NCBI RefSeq assembly: GCF_015627125.1
Contig: NZ_VTDO01000002.1
Coordinates: forward strand, 186,001-250,000
Reading direction: 5' to 3'
DNA: 64,000 nt
From: Acinetobacter rathckeae
Lineage (GTDB): Bacteria > Pseudomonadota > Gammaproteobacteria > Pseudomonadales > Moraxellaceae
Numbering within the stretch: the stretch's first letter is position 1; every line of letters starts with the position of its first letter. A program made the position numbers and the translations under genes. This document shows, piece after piece, positions 8,721-17,900 of the stretch. The notes beneath the pieces are model-generated. The model was not told the DNA's origin. It saw only the letters and a program-made list of their open reading frames with translations, and ran no database searches.

Positions 8721-10463
8721 TCATAAATCCACACTTTTTAGTAATTTATCATACCCTGAAATAAGGTAATTAAATTTCTTTTGATCTTCAATGGTTAATA
8801 GGTCAAAGTTACAAAGAATAAAACTTGGGTTTTCTAGCTCTTTGTGACCTATATAAACAGAAATGGTTTGGTTGGTGATATAGAGTTGTAATCTCTTTTG
8901 AGTTGATAGCGTGTCTAGAATTGGCATGGCCAAAAAAAAGCATGGTTGATCTAAAATGTCTTTTTTTAATAACAGTGCAGGGTTGTAAATATATTTCTCT
9001 AGTATTGTATTGTATTGTTGTATATAGCATAAAGTGATGTTTTGAGATAAAACTTCAACTCCAAATTCTAAGTCTTTATTGGGGAGTTGTTTAACCCAAC
9101 GAATCAACCCGCATCGCCAAGGGCTTTGGCTATTTTCTTGTACTGCTAAGAACTCACCTGCATGTAAGTGTTGAGGAGGGGTGCCTTGCCAGCGTATACG
9201 GTAGCCATTTACACTCACATCTAAAATATGACAGGTATAGATATTTTCGTCAAAATCTAAGTTACTACTAGAAAGTACATCTTTGGGGGTAATATAAAGT
9301 GGTTTTGTGGTATTTTTGGTATATCTTGCCTGTTTTTTTAAGGTGTTTTGATGTTTTAAGATAGTCTGTGCAAGTCGATAGTGTACAGATTTTAAGCCAA
9401 AACAGACTTGAATACTTGAAGTAAAGTTATATCGTTTATAACGCCGTTCAGAGGACTGATTGAGGGTGTTGATGATATGGAAAACGAGAGAGCTATTGAG
9501 ATATAGCTGCTCTTTCATAGACAGATCACGCTTTGTTGGTGCATTGGCAAGTTGTACCCGTTGCAACAAGTCATTAACATTAATATAAAAACAGCCCTTA
9601 TCATCGATATTTGTGTGGTGATCTATGATTAATATAGGAGGGAGATCTGTTTGGTGGTCTATGACATAACGTGATAAATGCTCTTTTTTAGTGGTTACGT
9701 GCAGTAGATGTGCCCATTCGGAACTACATTGGTATAGTGCGTAGGTTTCGCTAGGTCTGACTTGCTGTGTATTGAGTAAATGTAGTAGTAATATTTGCTT
9801 GTATAAAATAGAAATACTATTAATTTCACTTTGGCTACAAATACAGTCTTGTAAGTGATAAACCTCTACATTTTCGTATTGATGCTGATATGCAAGCCAG
9901 TAAAGACGATGCGTATGTTGCCATTGTTCTTTAAGTGCACCTCTATAAAGCATGTGTTGGTGGCATGTGAGTAGGCTAAATTGTTCTAATGCAAGGTAGC
10001 AGGCATACCATGAAAAGGTATTTTGCTTTTTACGAATAAAATAACTTTTTACTGAGAGTGAGGTGCTTTTAACTTCATCTCGGAGTGCATAAAAAATATC
10101 TGAATATAAATACGCCATGTAACAGCGAAAAGATTCAATCAGATCTAATATGCCTTCTTTGTGAAGTGAGTTGTAAATTGATTCATCTTTAATTAAAGTC
10201 TTTAGATACTCGATCATTTGATCGATGGGGTGGTGTATGGTTTGTACAAGTGTGAATTTTAAGCAAGGCTGTACTTTAAGCTCAGAAAGTTCTATTAGGG
10301 CATTGAGTAAAGATTTTGAGCGATCACCCATTGGATCATCAGAAATAGTATAAATCCATATTTTTAAGCTACTGGTGCTTGTTTCACAGAAGCTAAGCGC
10401 AGATCTGTTATAAGATCTACACTGTGTAAAAATATTTACAGGAATAAATTGCTCTGTGGTCAT
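8721..10463 (-). CDS. PilZ-domain protein of about 580 residues, putative c-di-GMP receptor
   Basis: 580 residues with no signal peptide. The N-terminal two-thirds are unrecognised and mostly helical. The C-terminal part carries both PilZ c-di-GMP motifs: RxxxR (ERRYKRYNF, near residue 338) and DxSxxG (LDVSVNGYRIRW, near residue 416), followed by a PilZ-like strand pattern (WRCGLIRWV, LEFGVEVL). The motifs are about 75 residues apart, far more than in ordinary PilZ domains, so a helical insertion is implied. It lies 5 nt downstream of epmB and 1 nt upstream of the FimX-like start, so the three are almost certainly one operon. It probably works with its FimX-like neighbour in c-di-GMP signalling. 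Confidence 0.7.
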   Translation of the reverse strand: MTTEQFIPVNIFTQCRSYNRSALSFCETSTSSLKIWIYTISDDPMGDRSKSLLNALIELSELKVQPCLKFTLVQTIHHPIDQMIEYLKTLIKDESIYNSLHKEGILDLIESFRCYMAYLYSDIFYALRDEVKSTSLSVKSYFIRKKQNTFSWYACYLALEQFSLLTCHQHMLYRGALKEQWQHTHRLYWLAYQHQYENVEVYHLQDCICSQSEINSISILYKQILLLHLLNTQQVRPSETYALYQCSSEWAHLLHVTTKKEHLSRYVIDHQTDLPPILIIDHHTNIDDKGCFYINVNDLLQRVQLANAPTKRDLSMKEQLYLNSSLVFHIINTLNQSSERRYKRYNFTSSIQVCFGLKSVHYRLAQTILKHQNTLKKQARYTKNTTKPLYITPKDVLSSSNLDFDENIYTCHILDVSVNGYRIRWQGTPPQHLHAGEFLAVQENSQSPWRCGLIRWVKQLPNKDLEFGVEVLSQNITLCYIQQYNTILEKYIYNPALLLKKDILDQPCFFLAMPILDTLSTQKRLQLYITNQTISVYIGHKELENPSFILCNFDLLTIEDQKKFNYLISGYDKLLKSVDL

Positions 10464-10468
10464 AGAAG

Positions 10469-11491
10469 TTACCCAATATGATTAAACTGAGTCACGATAG
10501 GTGTTTTGTTTTTCTCACCTGCGATTTCTCGTACGAGTTTAGGTACTAGATAGCCTGGTAATTGGGCCAGTAGCTCGTTGTATAGGGTTGTAACATGATC
10601 TTGGCTTAAATCAAAATGCTGTGCACCTTTAACTTTATCGAGTACATGTAAATAATAGGGCATGACCCCAGACTCAAATAATCTATAGCTTAAATCTTGT
10701 AGTGTTTTTGCAGTGTCATTTACACCTTTAAGCAACACAGATTGATTCAGCAAGGTTACCTGATGTTGTTGTAGTTGTTTTAAATAGTGTTGCGTGGTGT
10801 GGTCAATTTCATTGGCATGGTTGGCATGAATCACCAAAATGATTTTTAAACGACTAGTTGCAAGCGTGTGTATTAGCTCTTCATCTAAGCGTTCTGGAAT
10901 AACAATAGGCACACGAGAGTGTATACGTAAAAATTTAATTTGTGGTAAAGATGCAATCCGTTCAAGCCACGTATGTAGTTTCTGATTAGATAGTGTGAGA
11001 GGGTCGCCACCACTTAAAATCACCTCATTGATCTGTGGTTGGCTTTCAATGTATTTCTTTATCTCTAGCCAATCTTTATTTTTGGGTAAATTTTCTTGGT
11101 ATGGAAAATGTCTGCGGAAGCAATAACGGCAATGTATAGCACATGCCCCTGTGAGGGTTAGTAAAAAACGTGATTCATACTTGTGTAATACCCCTGGTAG
11201 TTGGGTGGCTGCTTCTTCGCCTAAGGGGTCTGTGACAAAACCGTCGTGCTCATCTAGTTCTAAATGATGTGGTAAAACTTGTAACAGCAGAGGGTCTAAA
11301 GGATTTTCTTGACTCATTTTTTCTACAAAAGAGCGCGGCACACGGAGTTTAAACTGTTGAGATGCCAGTATTGCACCTGATAATAATTCATCTGGTGAGA
11401 GTGAAAGTAGGTCTAGGAGCTCATGAGGGTCTGTAATTAAGTCATTCAGTTGACTTTTCCAGTTTTGCTCACGGTACAAATAGTTTATCAT
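10469..11491 (-). CDS. epmB: EF-P (R)-beta-lysylation radical SAM aminomutase
   Basis: 340 residues of the lysine 2,3-aminomutase-like radical SAM family. The cluster motif CxxxCxxC is visible as CAIHCRYCFRRH, followed by NEVILSGGDPLTL (SAM binding). EpmB converts (S)-alpha-lysine to (R)-beta-lysine, which EpmA attaches to Lys34 of EF-P so that the ribosome can pass polyproline stretches. Its substrate protein gene, efp, lies divergently 70 bp away, which supports EpmB rather than a catabolic aminomutase. EpmA is not in this window. It is first gene of an operon with the PilZ and FimX-like genes. Confidence 0.93.
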   Translation of the reverse strand: MINYLYREQNWKSQLNDLITDPHELLDLLSLSPDELLSGAILASQQFKLRVPRSFVEKMSQENPLDPLLLQVLPHHLELDEHDGFVTDPLGEEAATQLPGVLHKYESRFLLTLTGACAIHCRYCFRRHFPYQENLPKNKDWLEIKKYIESQPQINEVILSGGDPLTLSNQKLHTWLERIASLPQIKFLRIHSRVPIVIPERLDEELIHTLATSRLKIILVIHANHANEIDHTTQHYLKQLQQHQVTLLNQSVLLKGVNDTAKTLQDLSYRLFESGVMPYYLHVLDKVKGAQHFDLSQDHVTTLYNELLAQLPGYLVPKLVREIAGEKNKTPIVTQFNHIG

Positions 11492-11506
11492 GCCATCTGT
11501 TAAAAA

Positions 11507-11525
11507 TAATGCTAGTCTAGCATTA
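11507..11525. promoter_or_regulatory. 19-bp palindrome between epmB and efp
   Basis: TAATGCTAG-T-CTAGCATTA, a perfect palindrome (9-bp arms, 1-nt centre) in the 70-bp divergent epmB/efp intergenic region. The position suits an operator acting on both promoters. No known regulator is recognised. Confidence 0.5.
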
Positions 11526-11561
11526 ATCGATTTAAGTTAGTAAGTTCGGAGCGTGCCAGTC

Positions 11562-12131
11562 ATGGCCAATTATTCTACAAATGAGTTTAAGCAAGGCCTC
11601 AAAGTCATGCTTGATGGTAATCCTTGTTCAATTACAGAAAATGAATACGTAAAACCGGGTAAGGGTCAAGCCTTTAACCGTGTGAAGTTACGTAATTTAC
11701 GTACAGGTAAAATTTTAGAGAAAACATTCAAATCGAATGAATCTTTAGAAGGTGCAGACATTGTTGAAGTAGAAATGGACTACTTATACAACGATGGTGA
11801 AATGTGGCACTTTATGGATCCTGCATCATTTGAGCAAATCGCTGCAGATAAAACTGCAATGGGCGATGCTGCGAAATGGTTAAAAGATGATTCAAACGAA
11901 AAATGTTCAATCATGTTGTTTAACGGCGTACCATTAAACGTGAGTGCACCAAACTTCGTGATTTTAAAAATCGTTGAAACTGATCCAGGTGTAAAAGGTG
12001 ATACTGCTGGTACAGGCGGTAAGCCAGCAACACTTGAAACAGGTGCAGTGGTTCGTGTTCCTTTATTTGTGCAACAAGAAGAAAGCATTCGTGTAGATAC
12101 ACGTACAGGCGATTATTTAGAGCGTGCATAA
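11562..12131 (+). CDS. efp: Elongation factor P
   Basis: A 189-residue translation factor that relieves ribosome stalling at consecutive prolines. The modified lysine is Lys34 in [11 protein letters not shown], the site acted on by EpmA/EpmB. Three-domain EF-P sequence is conserved to the end ([20 protein letters not shown]). The ATG at 11562 is chosen over an upstream GTG at 11553, because GGAG at 11548-11551 is spaced for 11562 and it puts the modified residue at position 34. A 15-bp terminator hairpin follows. Confidence 0.98.
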   Translation: MANYSTNEFKQGLKVMLDGNPCSITENEYVKPGKGQAFNRVKLRNLRTGKILEKTFKSNESLEGADIVEVEMDYLYNDGEMWHFMDPASFEQIAADKTAMGDAAKWLKDDSNEKCSIMLFNGVPLNVSAPNFVILKIVETDPGVKGDTAGTGGKPATLETGAVVRVPLFVQQEESIRVDTRTGDYLERA

Positions 12132-12172
12132 TAAAAATGATATGGTATGCACAAGCATATTGTATTTGATTT

Positions 12173-12210
12173 AAATAAAGGGTCTTATTATTTTAAGACC
12201 CTTTATTTAT
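12173..12210 (+). terminator. Rho-independent terminator of efp
   Basis: Left arm 12173-12187, right arm 12194-12208 (15 bp, perfect), containing GGGTC/GACCC and ending in a T-rich run (CTTTATTTAT). Confidence 0.85.
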
Positions 12211-12311
12211 CTATAACTGATTAAAAATATGTATGTTGTCATCAAAAAACTGCATATTTGTATGAAAATAAAGATATATCAAAAGTTGTTTAATATAAAA
12301 AAGGGTAGGCT

Positions 12312-13013
12312 ATGTCTCGTCACTCACATCACGAAGAAAATCATTATACAGAACGATCAGGTTGGTTGAGGGCTGCAGTTTTAGGGGCAAATGATGGCAT
12401 TATTTCTGTGACCAGTTTAGTGGTGGGTATGGCGGCAAGTGGTGCAGCTTCTAATACACTATTGGTGACCTGTGTGGCGGGTGTGATCGCAGGTGCTGTG
12501 TCTATGGCTGCAGGTGAGTATATTTCTGTAAAGTCACAACAGGACATTGAAGATGCTGACTTACGTATGGAAGCTGAAAGTTTACATTTAAGCCCAGATT
12601 TAGAACTACTTGAATTAACAAAAATTTATATTCATCGCGGTTTAGACCATGAGCTGGCCTTTCAAGTTGCACAGCAGCTGACAGCACATAATGCATTGGC
12701 CGCACATGCACGTGATGAAATTGGTATTAATGAGGAAACGGCAGCACAGCCACTTCTTGCAGCCGCTGCGTCGGCCATTTCCTTTATATTGGGGGGGCTT
12801 TTCCCACTCCTTGCTATTTTGTTACTGCCACACCATGTTTTAGAGTACGGCATTATTGTTGTTGGGGTACTGTCTTTAGGTTTACTGGGTGCAATTGCAA
12901 GTTATGCAGGGGGAAGCCCAATCATTAAAGGTGTGGTTCGTGTCATGCTATGGGGTGTTGTGGCTATGTTATTTACATTTTGGATTGGTAGTTTATTTAA
13001 TGTGCCAACATGA
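12312..13013 (+). CDS. VIT1/CCC1 family membrane transporter
   Basis: A 233-residue integral membrane protein of the VIT1/CCC1 family, whose eukaryotic members move Fe2+ or Mn2+ into vacuoles. Family hallmarks are WLRAAVLGANDGIISVTSLVVGMAAS at the N-terminus, the MAAGEYISVKSQQD segment closing helix 2, and a cytosolic metal-binding helical region rich in Glu and His (AESLHLSPDLELLE). About five membrane helices are visible. In bacteria the role is probably Fe/Mn export or detoxification, but this is inference. A G7 run lies in the fourth helix codons around 12791. Confidence 0.88.
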   Translation: MSRHSHHEENHYTERSGWLRAAVLGANDGIISVTSLVVGMAASGAASNTLLVTCVAGVIAGAVSMAAGEYISVKSQQDIEDADLRMEAESLHLSPDLELLELTKIYIHRGLDHELAFQVAQQLTAHNALAAHARDEIGINEETAAQPLLAAAASAISFILGGLFPLLAILLLPHHVLEYGIIVVGVLSLGLLGAIASYAGGSPIIKGVVRVMLWGVVAMLFTFWIGSLFNVPT

Positions 13014-13219
13014 GAAAAGAATACTTGTGAAATGCATTTTGTATGTTTTGAATATTTAGTCTAAATGACCTATCTAGAGGTTTTTTTAATTTTTGGTAAA
13101 ATTTATTTCATAACTTATTGTATTGATTTAAATTATGTTTTTAATAATCTAAAGTGCTTTTTTATGCTTTGTTGTATTTTTGTGTTAGAGTCCTTGCCTG
13201 CAAAGTTAGCTTAATGTTT

Positions 13220-13232
13220 ATCACAAAGTGAT
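13220..13232. promoter_or_regulatory. Palindrome in the proP leader region
   Basis: ATCAC-AAA-GTGAT lies 52 bp before the proP GTG. It is enclosed by TTGCCT (13193-13198) and AGGCAA (13235-13240), which could close a longer hairpin. It could be an operator or leader stem. ProP is usually osmotically controlled, but no specific regulator site is recognised. Confidence 0.35.
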
Positions 13233-13284
13233 TTAGGCAATGTAAAGAGCTATCGTTCTTTTTAATTTAATACAGGGGTGTTTA

Positions 13285-14757
13285 GTGCAAACAGCAACTG
13301 ATAAAAGTAATGAAGTGGGGCTTGATGATATTAATATTGTCGAAAGTGCCAAAACTAAAAAAGCAATTACAGCAGCGGCTTTAGGTAATACTATTGAATG
13401 GTTTGACTTTGGCGTATATGGCTATGTCGCATATGTATTAGGAAAAGTTTTTTTTCCTAATACATCTCCAAGCCTTCAGCTTATTGCAACGCTGGCTGCG
13501 TTTTCTATTCCTTTCGTATTCCGTCCTCTAGGCGGTATTATCTTTGGTTTCTTGGGTGATAAATACGGTCGTAAACATATCCTTGCAATTACGATTATGA
13601 TTATGACACTAAGTACCTGTGGTATTGGTCTTATTCCAAGTTATGACAGTATTGGTATCTGGGCACCTATTTTATTGCTTCTTGTAAAAATTGCACAGGG
13701 TATATCTGTGGGTGGGGAATATTCTGGTGCTGCGATTTTTGTTGCAGAGTATTCTTCAGACCGTAAGCGTGGTTTTATGGCAAGTTGGTTGGACTTTGGT
13801 TCAATTGCAGGGTTTCTGATAGGGGCAGGTACCGTTTCATTGATCAGCTCAATGGTTGGTGAAAGTAGCTTTGCGGAGTGGGGCTGGCGTATTCCATTTT
13901 TACTGTCTTTGCCATTGGGTTTAGTCGGCATGTATTTGCGTAATGCATTGGAAGAAACACCTGCATATAAAAAGGCCACTGAAAATGCAGAAAAGAAAAT
14001 TCCTTTTCGTGAGATTTTAACGACACATAAGCGTAGTCTTTGGGTGTGTGTTGGTATTGTTATGAGCACTGATGTTGTTTATTACATGCTACTGACGTAT
14101 TTGCCAAGTTACTTTACGCATAACTTACATTATCCAAGTGACCGTGGTGAGATGGTTACCATTAGTGTAATGTTTGGTATGCTATTTTTACAGCTACTTA
14201 TTGGGTGGTTAAGTGATAAAGTTGGTCGTCGCCCGTTTATCTTTGCAGGTAGTTTTTCATTAATTTTCTTGTCATACCCAGCATTTATGCTGCTGACCTC
14301 TGGTGTCGAATCTTTAATGTTTGCAGGGCTCTTTATTTTAGCACTTTCTGTGAATATGTTATTGGGGATTATGGCCGCAACTATTCCTGCATTATTTCCA
14401 ACGAATATTCGATATTCGGCACTGGCCGCTGCATTTAATATTTCAATTGTATTTGCAGGTCTAACACCAGCAATCACAGCAATGTTGGTTGAATATACGG
14501 GTAATTTGATGATTCCTGCCTATTATTTGATTGTTTTTGGTTTTGTTGGTTTGATCACGGCATTTTACTTTAAAGAAACAGCAAATAAACCACTATACGG
14601 TACAGCACCGATTGCAGAGAGCAAACAAGAAGCCAAAGAACTCTTGGATGTTTTTCATGAAAATATTGAGGAAAAAGTTCAAAAAATCGATGCAAGAATG
14701 GATGAGTTAAGTCAAAAACGTGAAACGTTAGTGGCTCAGCATCCTGAATTAAAATAG
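13285..14757 (+). CDS. proP: ProP-type proline/glycine-betaine:H+ symporter
   Basis: A 490-residue major-facilitator symporter matching E. coli ProP over its whole length: GNTIEWFDFGVYGYVAY near the start, LGGIIFGFLGDKYGRKHIL, GISVGGEYSGAAIFVAEYS, MLLTYLPSYFTHNLHY and FPTNIRYSALAAAFN. ProP imports compatible solutes under hyperosmotic stress. The C-terminal 45 residues (EAKELLDVFHENIEEK, then MDELSQKRETL) form the coiled-coil tail linked to osmosensing. It starts with GTG at 13285, preceded by AGGGG. The leader contains a palindrome at 13220-13232. Confidence 0.92.
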   Translation: MQTATDKSNEVGLDDINIVESAKTKKAITAAALGNTIEWFDFGVYGYVAYVLGKVFFPNTSPSLQLIATLAAFSIPFVFRPLGGIIFGFLGDKYGRKHILAITIMIMTLSTCGIGLIPSYDSIGIWAPILLLLVKIAQGISVGGEYSGAAIFVAEYSSDRKRGFMASWLDFGSIAGFLIGAGTVSLISSMVGESSFAEWGWRIPFLLSLPLGLVGMYLRNALEETPAYKKATENAEKKIPFREILTTHKRSLWVCVGIVMSTDVVYYMLLTYLPSYFTHNLHYPSDRGEMVTISVMFGMLFLQLLIGWLSDKVGRRPFIFAGSFSLIFLSYPAFMLLTSGVESLMFAGLFILALSVNMLLGIMAATIPALFPTNIRYSALAAAFNISIVFAGLTPAITAMLVEYTGNLMIPAYYLIVFGFVGLITAFYFKETANKPLYGTAPIAESKQEAKELLDVFHENIEEKVQKIDARMDELSQKRETLVAQHPELK

Positions 14758-14780
14758 TATATTGATGATATAAATATTTT

Positions 14781-14819
14781 AATCGATCTCATTTACAAAT
14801 AGATGAGATCGGTTTTTAT
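14781..14819 (+). terminator. Terminator of proP
   Basis: Stem CGATCTCAT/ATGAGATCG (14784-14792 with 14803-14811, extended by G-U and A-U pairs) followed by TTTTTATT. Confidence 0.8.
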
Positions 14820-14888
14820 TTGGTGGTAGGTTAGGATTATCTTTATTAATTTTAAGAATTTTTTACATATCCTTTCGATTATGCTGGT

Positions 14889-14923
14889 TTGAGCTAGCTC
14901 AATAGACGAATAAGCAGTATTAT
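14889..14923 (+). promoter_or_regulatory. purL promoter with a 14-bp palindrome over the -35 region
   Basis: A TATTAT -10 lies at 14918-14923. At the -35 position there is no good TTGACA; instead the perfect palindrome TTGAGCTAGCTCAA occupies 14889-14902. This suggests a regulated promoter. The palindrome is not the E. coli PurR box. Confidence 0.45.
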
Positions 14924-14947
14924 AACGCTCTCTCTAAGTCACATTGC

Positions 14948-14967
14948 GGTAAGTGCGAAGACTTACC
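14948..14967 (+). promoter_or_regulatory. Leader hairpin just before the purL ribosome-binding site
   Basis: GGTAAGT (14948-14954), loop GCGAAG, ACTTACC (14961-14967). The stem ends 3 nt before the GGAG ribosome site at 14971. It could modulate purL translation. No known riboswitch class is recognised. Confidence 0.45.
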
Positions 14968-14985
14968 CGTGGAGCCAAAATCAAC

Positions 14986-17900
14986 ATGTTTATCGTGGCC
15001 GGTGCGAAAGCACATTCTACTTTCAAAAAAACGCAACTATTATCACGCTTATCGTCTTTTAGTGCCGTTCAATCTATAGAAAGCCAGTGGGTTTATCTGT
15101 TCGATCAATCGCTCAACGAGCAAGAACTTCATGCAGCACAACGCTTGCTTAACGATGGTGTGAGTTTTACGCTATCACAAGCCGTAAGTGATGAAGTTCA
15201 AATTCTCGTTACACCTCGGGTGGGTACAATTTCACCGTGGTCTTCAAAAGCTACCGATATTTTTAAAAACTGTAATACACCAATCCATCGTATAGAACGT
15301 GGTGTGCTATATACACTTAAAGGTATTTCATCGGTTAGCCAAGAACTTAAATTGGCATTACATGACCGCATGACCGAAAATGTTTTTGATCAAATTGATG
15401 ATGCAAAAGCACTTTTCACTGAAACACAACCAAAACCACTCAATACCATTGATATTTTAAACCAAGGTAAATCTGCTTTGGTGGAAGCAAACCAAAGCTT
15501 TGGTTTTGCATTGTCAGACGAAGAAATTGACTACTTGGTTGAGGCGTTCACTAAGCTACAACGTAATCCAAATGACATTGAATTGATGATGTTTGCTCAA
15601 GCTAACTCTGAGCATTGCCGTCATAAAATCTTTAATGCGGAATGGACGATTGATGGTGAAAAACAACCATTGTCATTGTTCAAAATGATTAAAAATACTT
15701 ACAAAGAATCACCAGATCATGTTTTGTCTGCATATAAAGACAATGCATCAGTGATTGTAGGACATGACACAGTTCGTTTTTATCCGAAACAAGATGAACA
15801 AGGCCACTATAGCTATAAGTATAAAAGCCAAGCTGCTCATATCTTAATGAAAGTGGAAACACATAACCACCCAACGGCCATTTCACCATTTGCAGGTGCT
15901 GCGACAGGGTCAGGTGGTGAAATTCGTGATGAAGGTGCAACAGGTCGTGGTGGTAAGCCCAAAGCTGGCTTAACAGGCTTTACGGTATCTAACTTGAATA
16001 TTCCTGGTTTTGAACAGCCATGGGAAGTGAAGTATGGTAAGCCATCACGTATGGCATCGCCACTACAAATTATGATTGAAGGCCCACTTGGTGGTGCTGC
16101 GTTTAATAACGAATTTGGTCGTCCAAACTTAAATGGTTATTTCCGTACTTTTGAGCAAGAAGTACATGGCGACGTTAAAGGTTTCCATAAACCAATTATG
16201 CTTGCAGGTGGTTACGGTAATATTCGCCCAGACCATGTAGAAAAAGATCCAATCCAACCGGGTGATTTACTTATTGTGCTCGGTGGCCCTGCCATGTTAA
16301 TTGGTTTGGGCGGTGGTGCGGCTTCATCTGTAGATAGCGGTACAATGGGTGAAAGCCTAGATTTTGCTTCAGTACAACGTGAAAACCCAGAAATGGAACG
16401 CCGTTGCCAAGAAGTGATTGATACCTGCTGGCGTTTAGAAAATGAGAACCCAATTGTATCGATACATGATGTTGGTGCAGGCGGTGTATCAAATGCCATG
16501 CCTGAATTAGTCAATGATCATGAGCTTGGTGCAGTACTGAACTTACGTAAAATTCCATCGTTAGAGCCAGGTATGTCTCCGATGGAAATTTGGTCAAATG
16601 AGGCACAAGAGCGTTATGTGTTGGCCATTCACCCAGAAAGTCTGGCACAGTTTGAAGCCATTTGTGAGCGTGAGCGTTGTCCGTTTGCTGTATTGGGTGA
16701 AGCAACTGAAGCACGTCACTTAACGGTAGAAGATCCATTATTTGAAAATAATGCAGTAGATATGCCAATGCAAGTGTTGCTTGGTGGTACGCCACGTATG
16801 CAACGCTCGTATGAGACTAAACCACGTCAGGGTACAACATTTGATACCACAAAAATTGATCTAAAAGATGCTATTTTCCGTGTATTGAAAAATCCAACAG
16901 TGGCATCTAAGTCATTCTTAATCACCATTGGTGACCGTTCAATTACGGGGATGGTGGCACGAGATCAAATGGTGGGTCGTTGGCAAGTGCCTGTTGCAGA
17001 TGCTGCAGTGACCACAACAAGCTTACAAGGTTATGTTGGTGAAGCCATGGCTTTGGGTGAACGTCCACCTGTTGCCTTATTAAACCCTGCAGCATCAGCA
17101 CGTTTGGCAGTAGCTGAGGCACTGACCAATATTGCATCTGCAGATATTGCAAAACTAGGTGATGTGAAACTTTCTGCTAACTGGATGGCTGCTGCAGGTC
17201 AAGCAGGTGAAGATCAGGCCCTGTTTGAAGCGGTAAAAACCATTGGTATGGACATTTGCCCTGCGTTAGGTATTGCAATTCCTGTGGGTAAAGACTCACT
17301 GTCTATGCGTACCACGTGGCAAGATGAGGGTGTAGATAAATCTGTCACTTCTCCAATGTCTTTAGTGATTACTGCATTTGCTCCTGTATCTGACGTGCGT
17401 AAAACACTAACACCTGAGTTAAAAGCACTTGAAGAAAGTGTGTTGGTTCGTATAGATCTTTCTAAAGGTCAACACCGTATTGGTGCGTCTATTTTGACGC
17501 AAGTGTATAAAGCACTCGGTACAACCGCACCAGATGTAGATAGCTTTGACGATGTAAAAGCATTCTTTGCACTTATTCAAGACTGGAACCAACGTGGCTT
17601 AATTCATGCTTACCATGATATTGGTGATGGTGGTTTGTTGGCAACGGTGAGTGAAATGATGTTTGCTTCACGCCTTGGGGTGAAGTTAGAGCAGCAAAGC
17701 ATTGAAAGCTTATTTGCTGAAGAAATTGGTGCTGTGGTGCAATTAACGCAAGCAAATTGGAATATTTTGAGTCACGAACTTGCAGATAGCGTATTGAAAG
17801 ATGCAGTATCTGTGGTAGGTACAGTGAATAATACCGACCAATTGGTTGTAAATGGCTTAACGCTTACACGTACTGAATTACAACAGGCATGGTCAGAAGT

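Noticed and set aside
11780-12088. 102-codon frame antisense to efp
   Set aside because: Shadow of a highly conserved gene; no start signals.
12791-12797. G7 run in the VIT-family gene as a phase-variation tract
   Set aside because: Gene is intact, the run is within GG codons of a conserved membrane helix, and a similar G7 lies in the ABC signature of ybbA (about 23309); no evidence of switching.
16212-16514. 100-codon frame antisense to purL
   Set aside because: Shadow frame; purL is fully conserved on the other strand.
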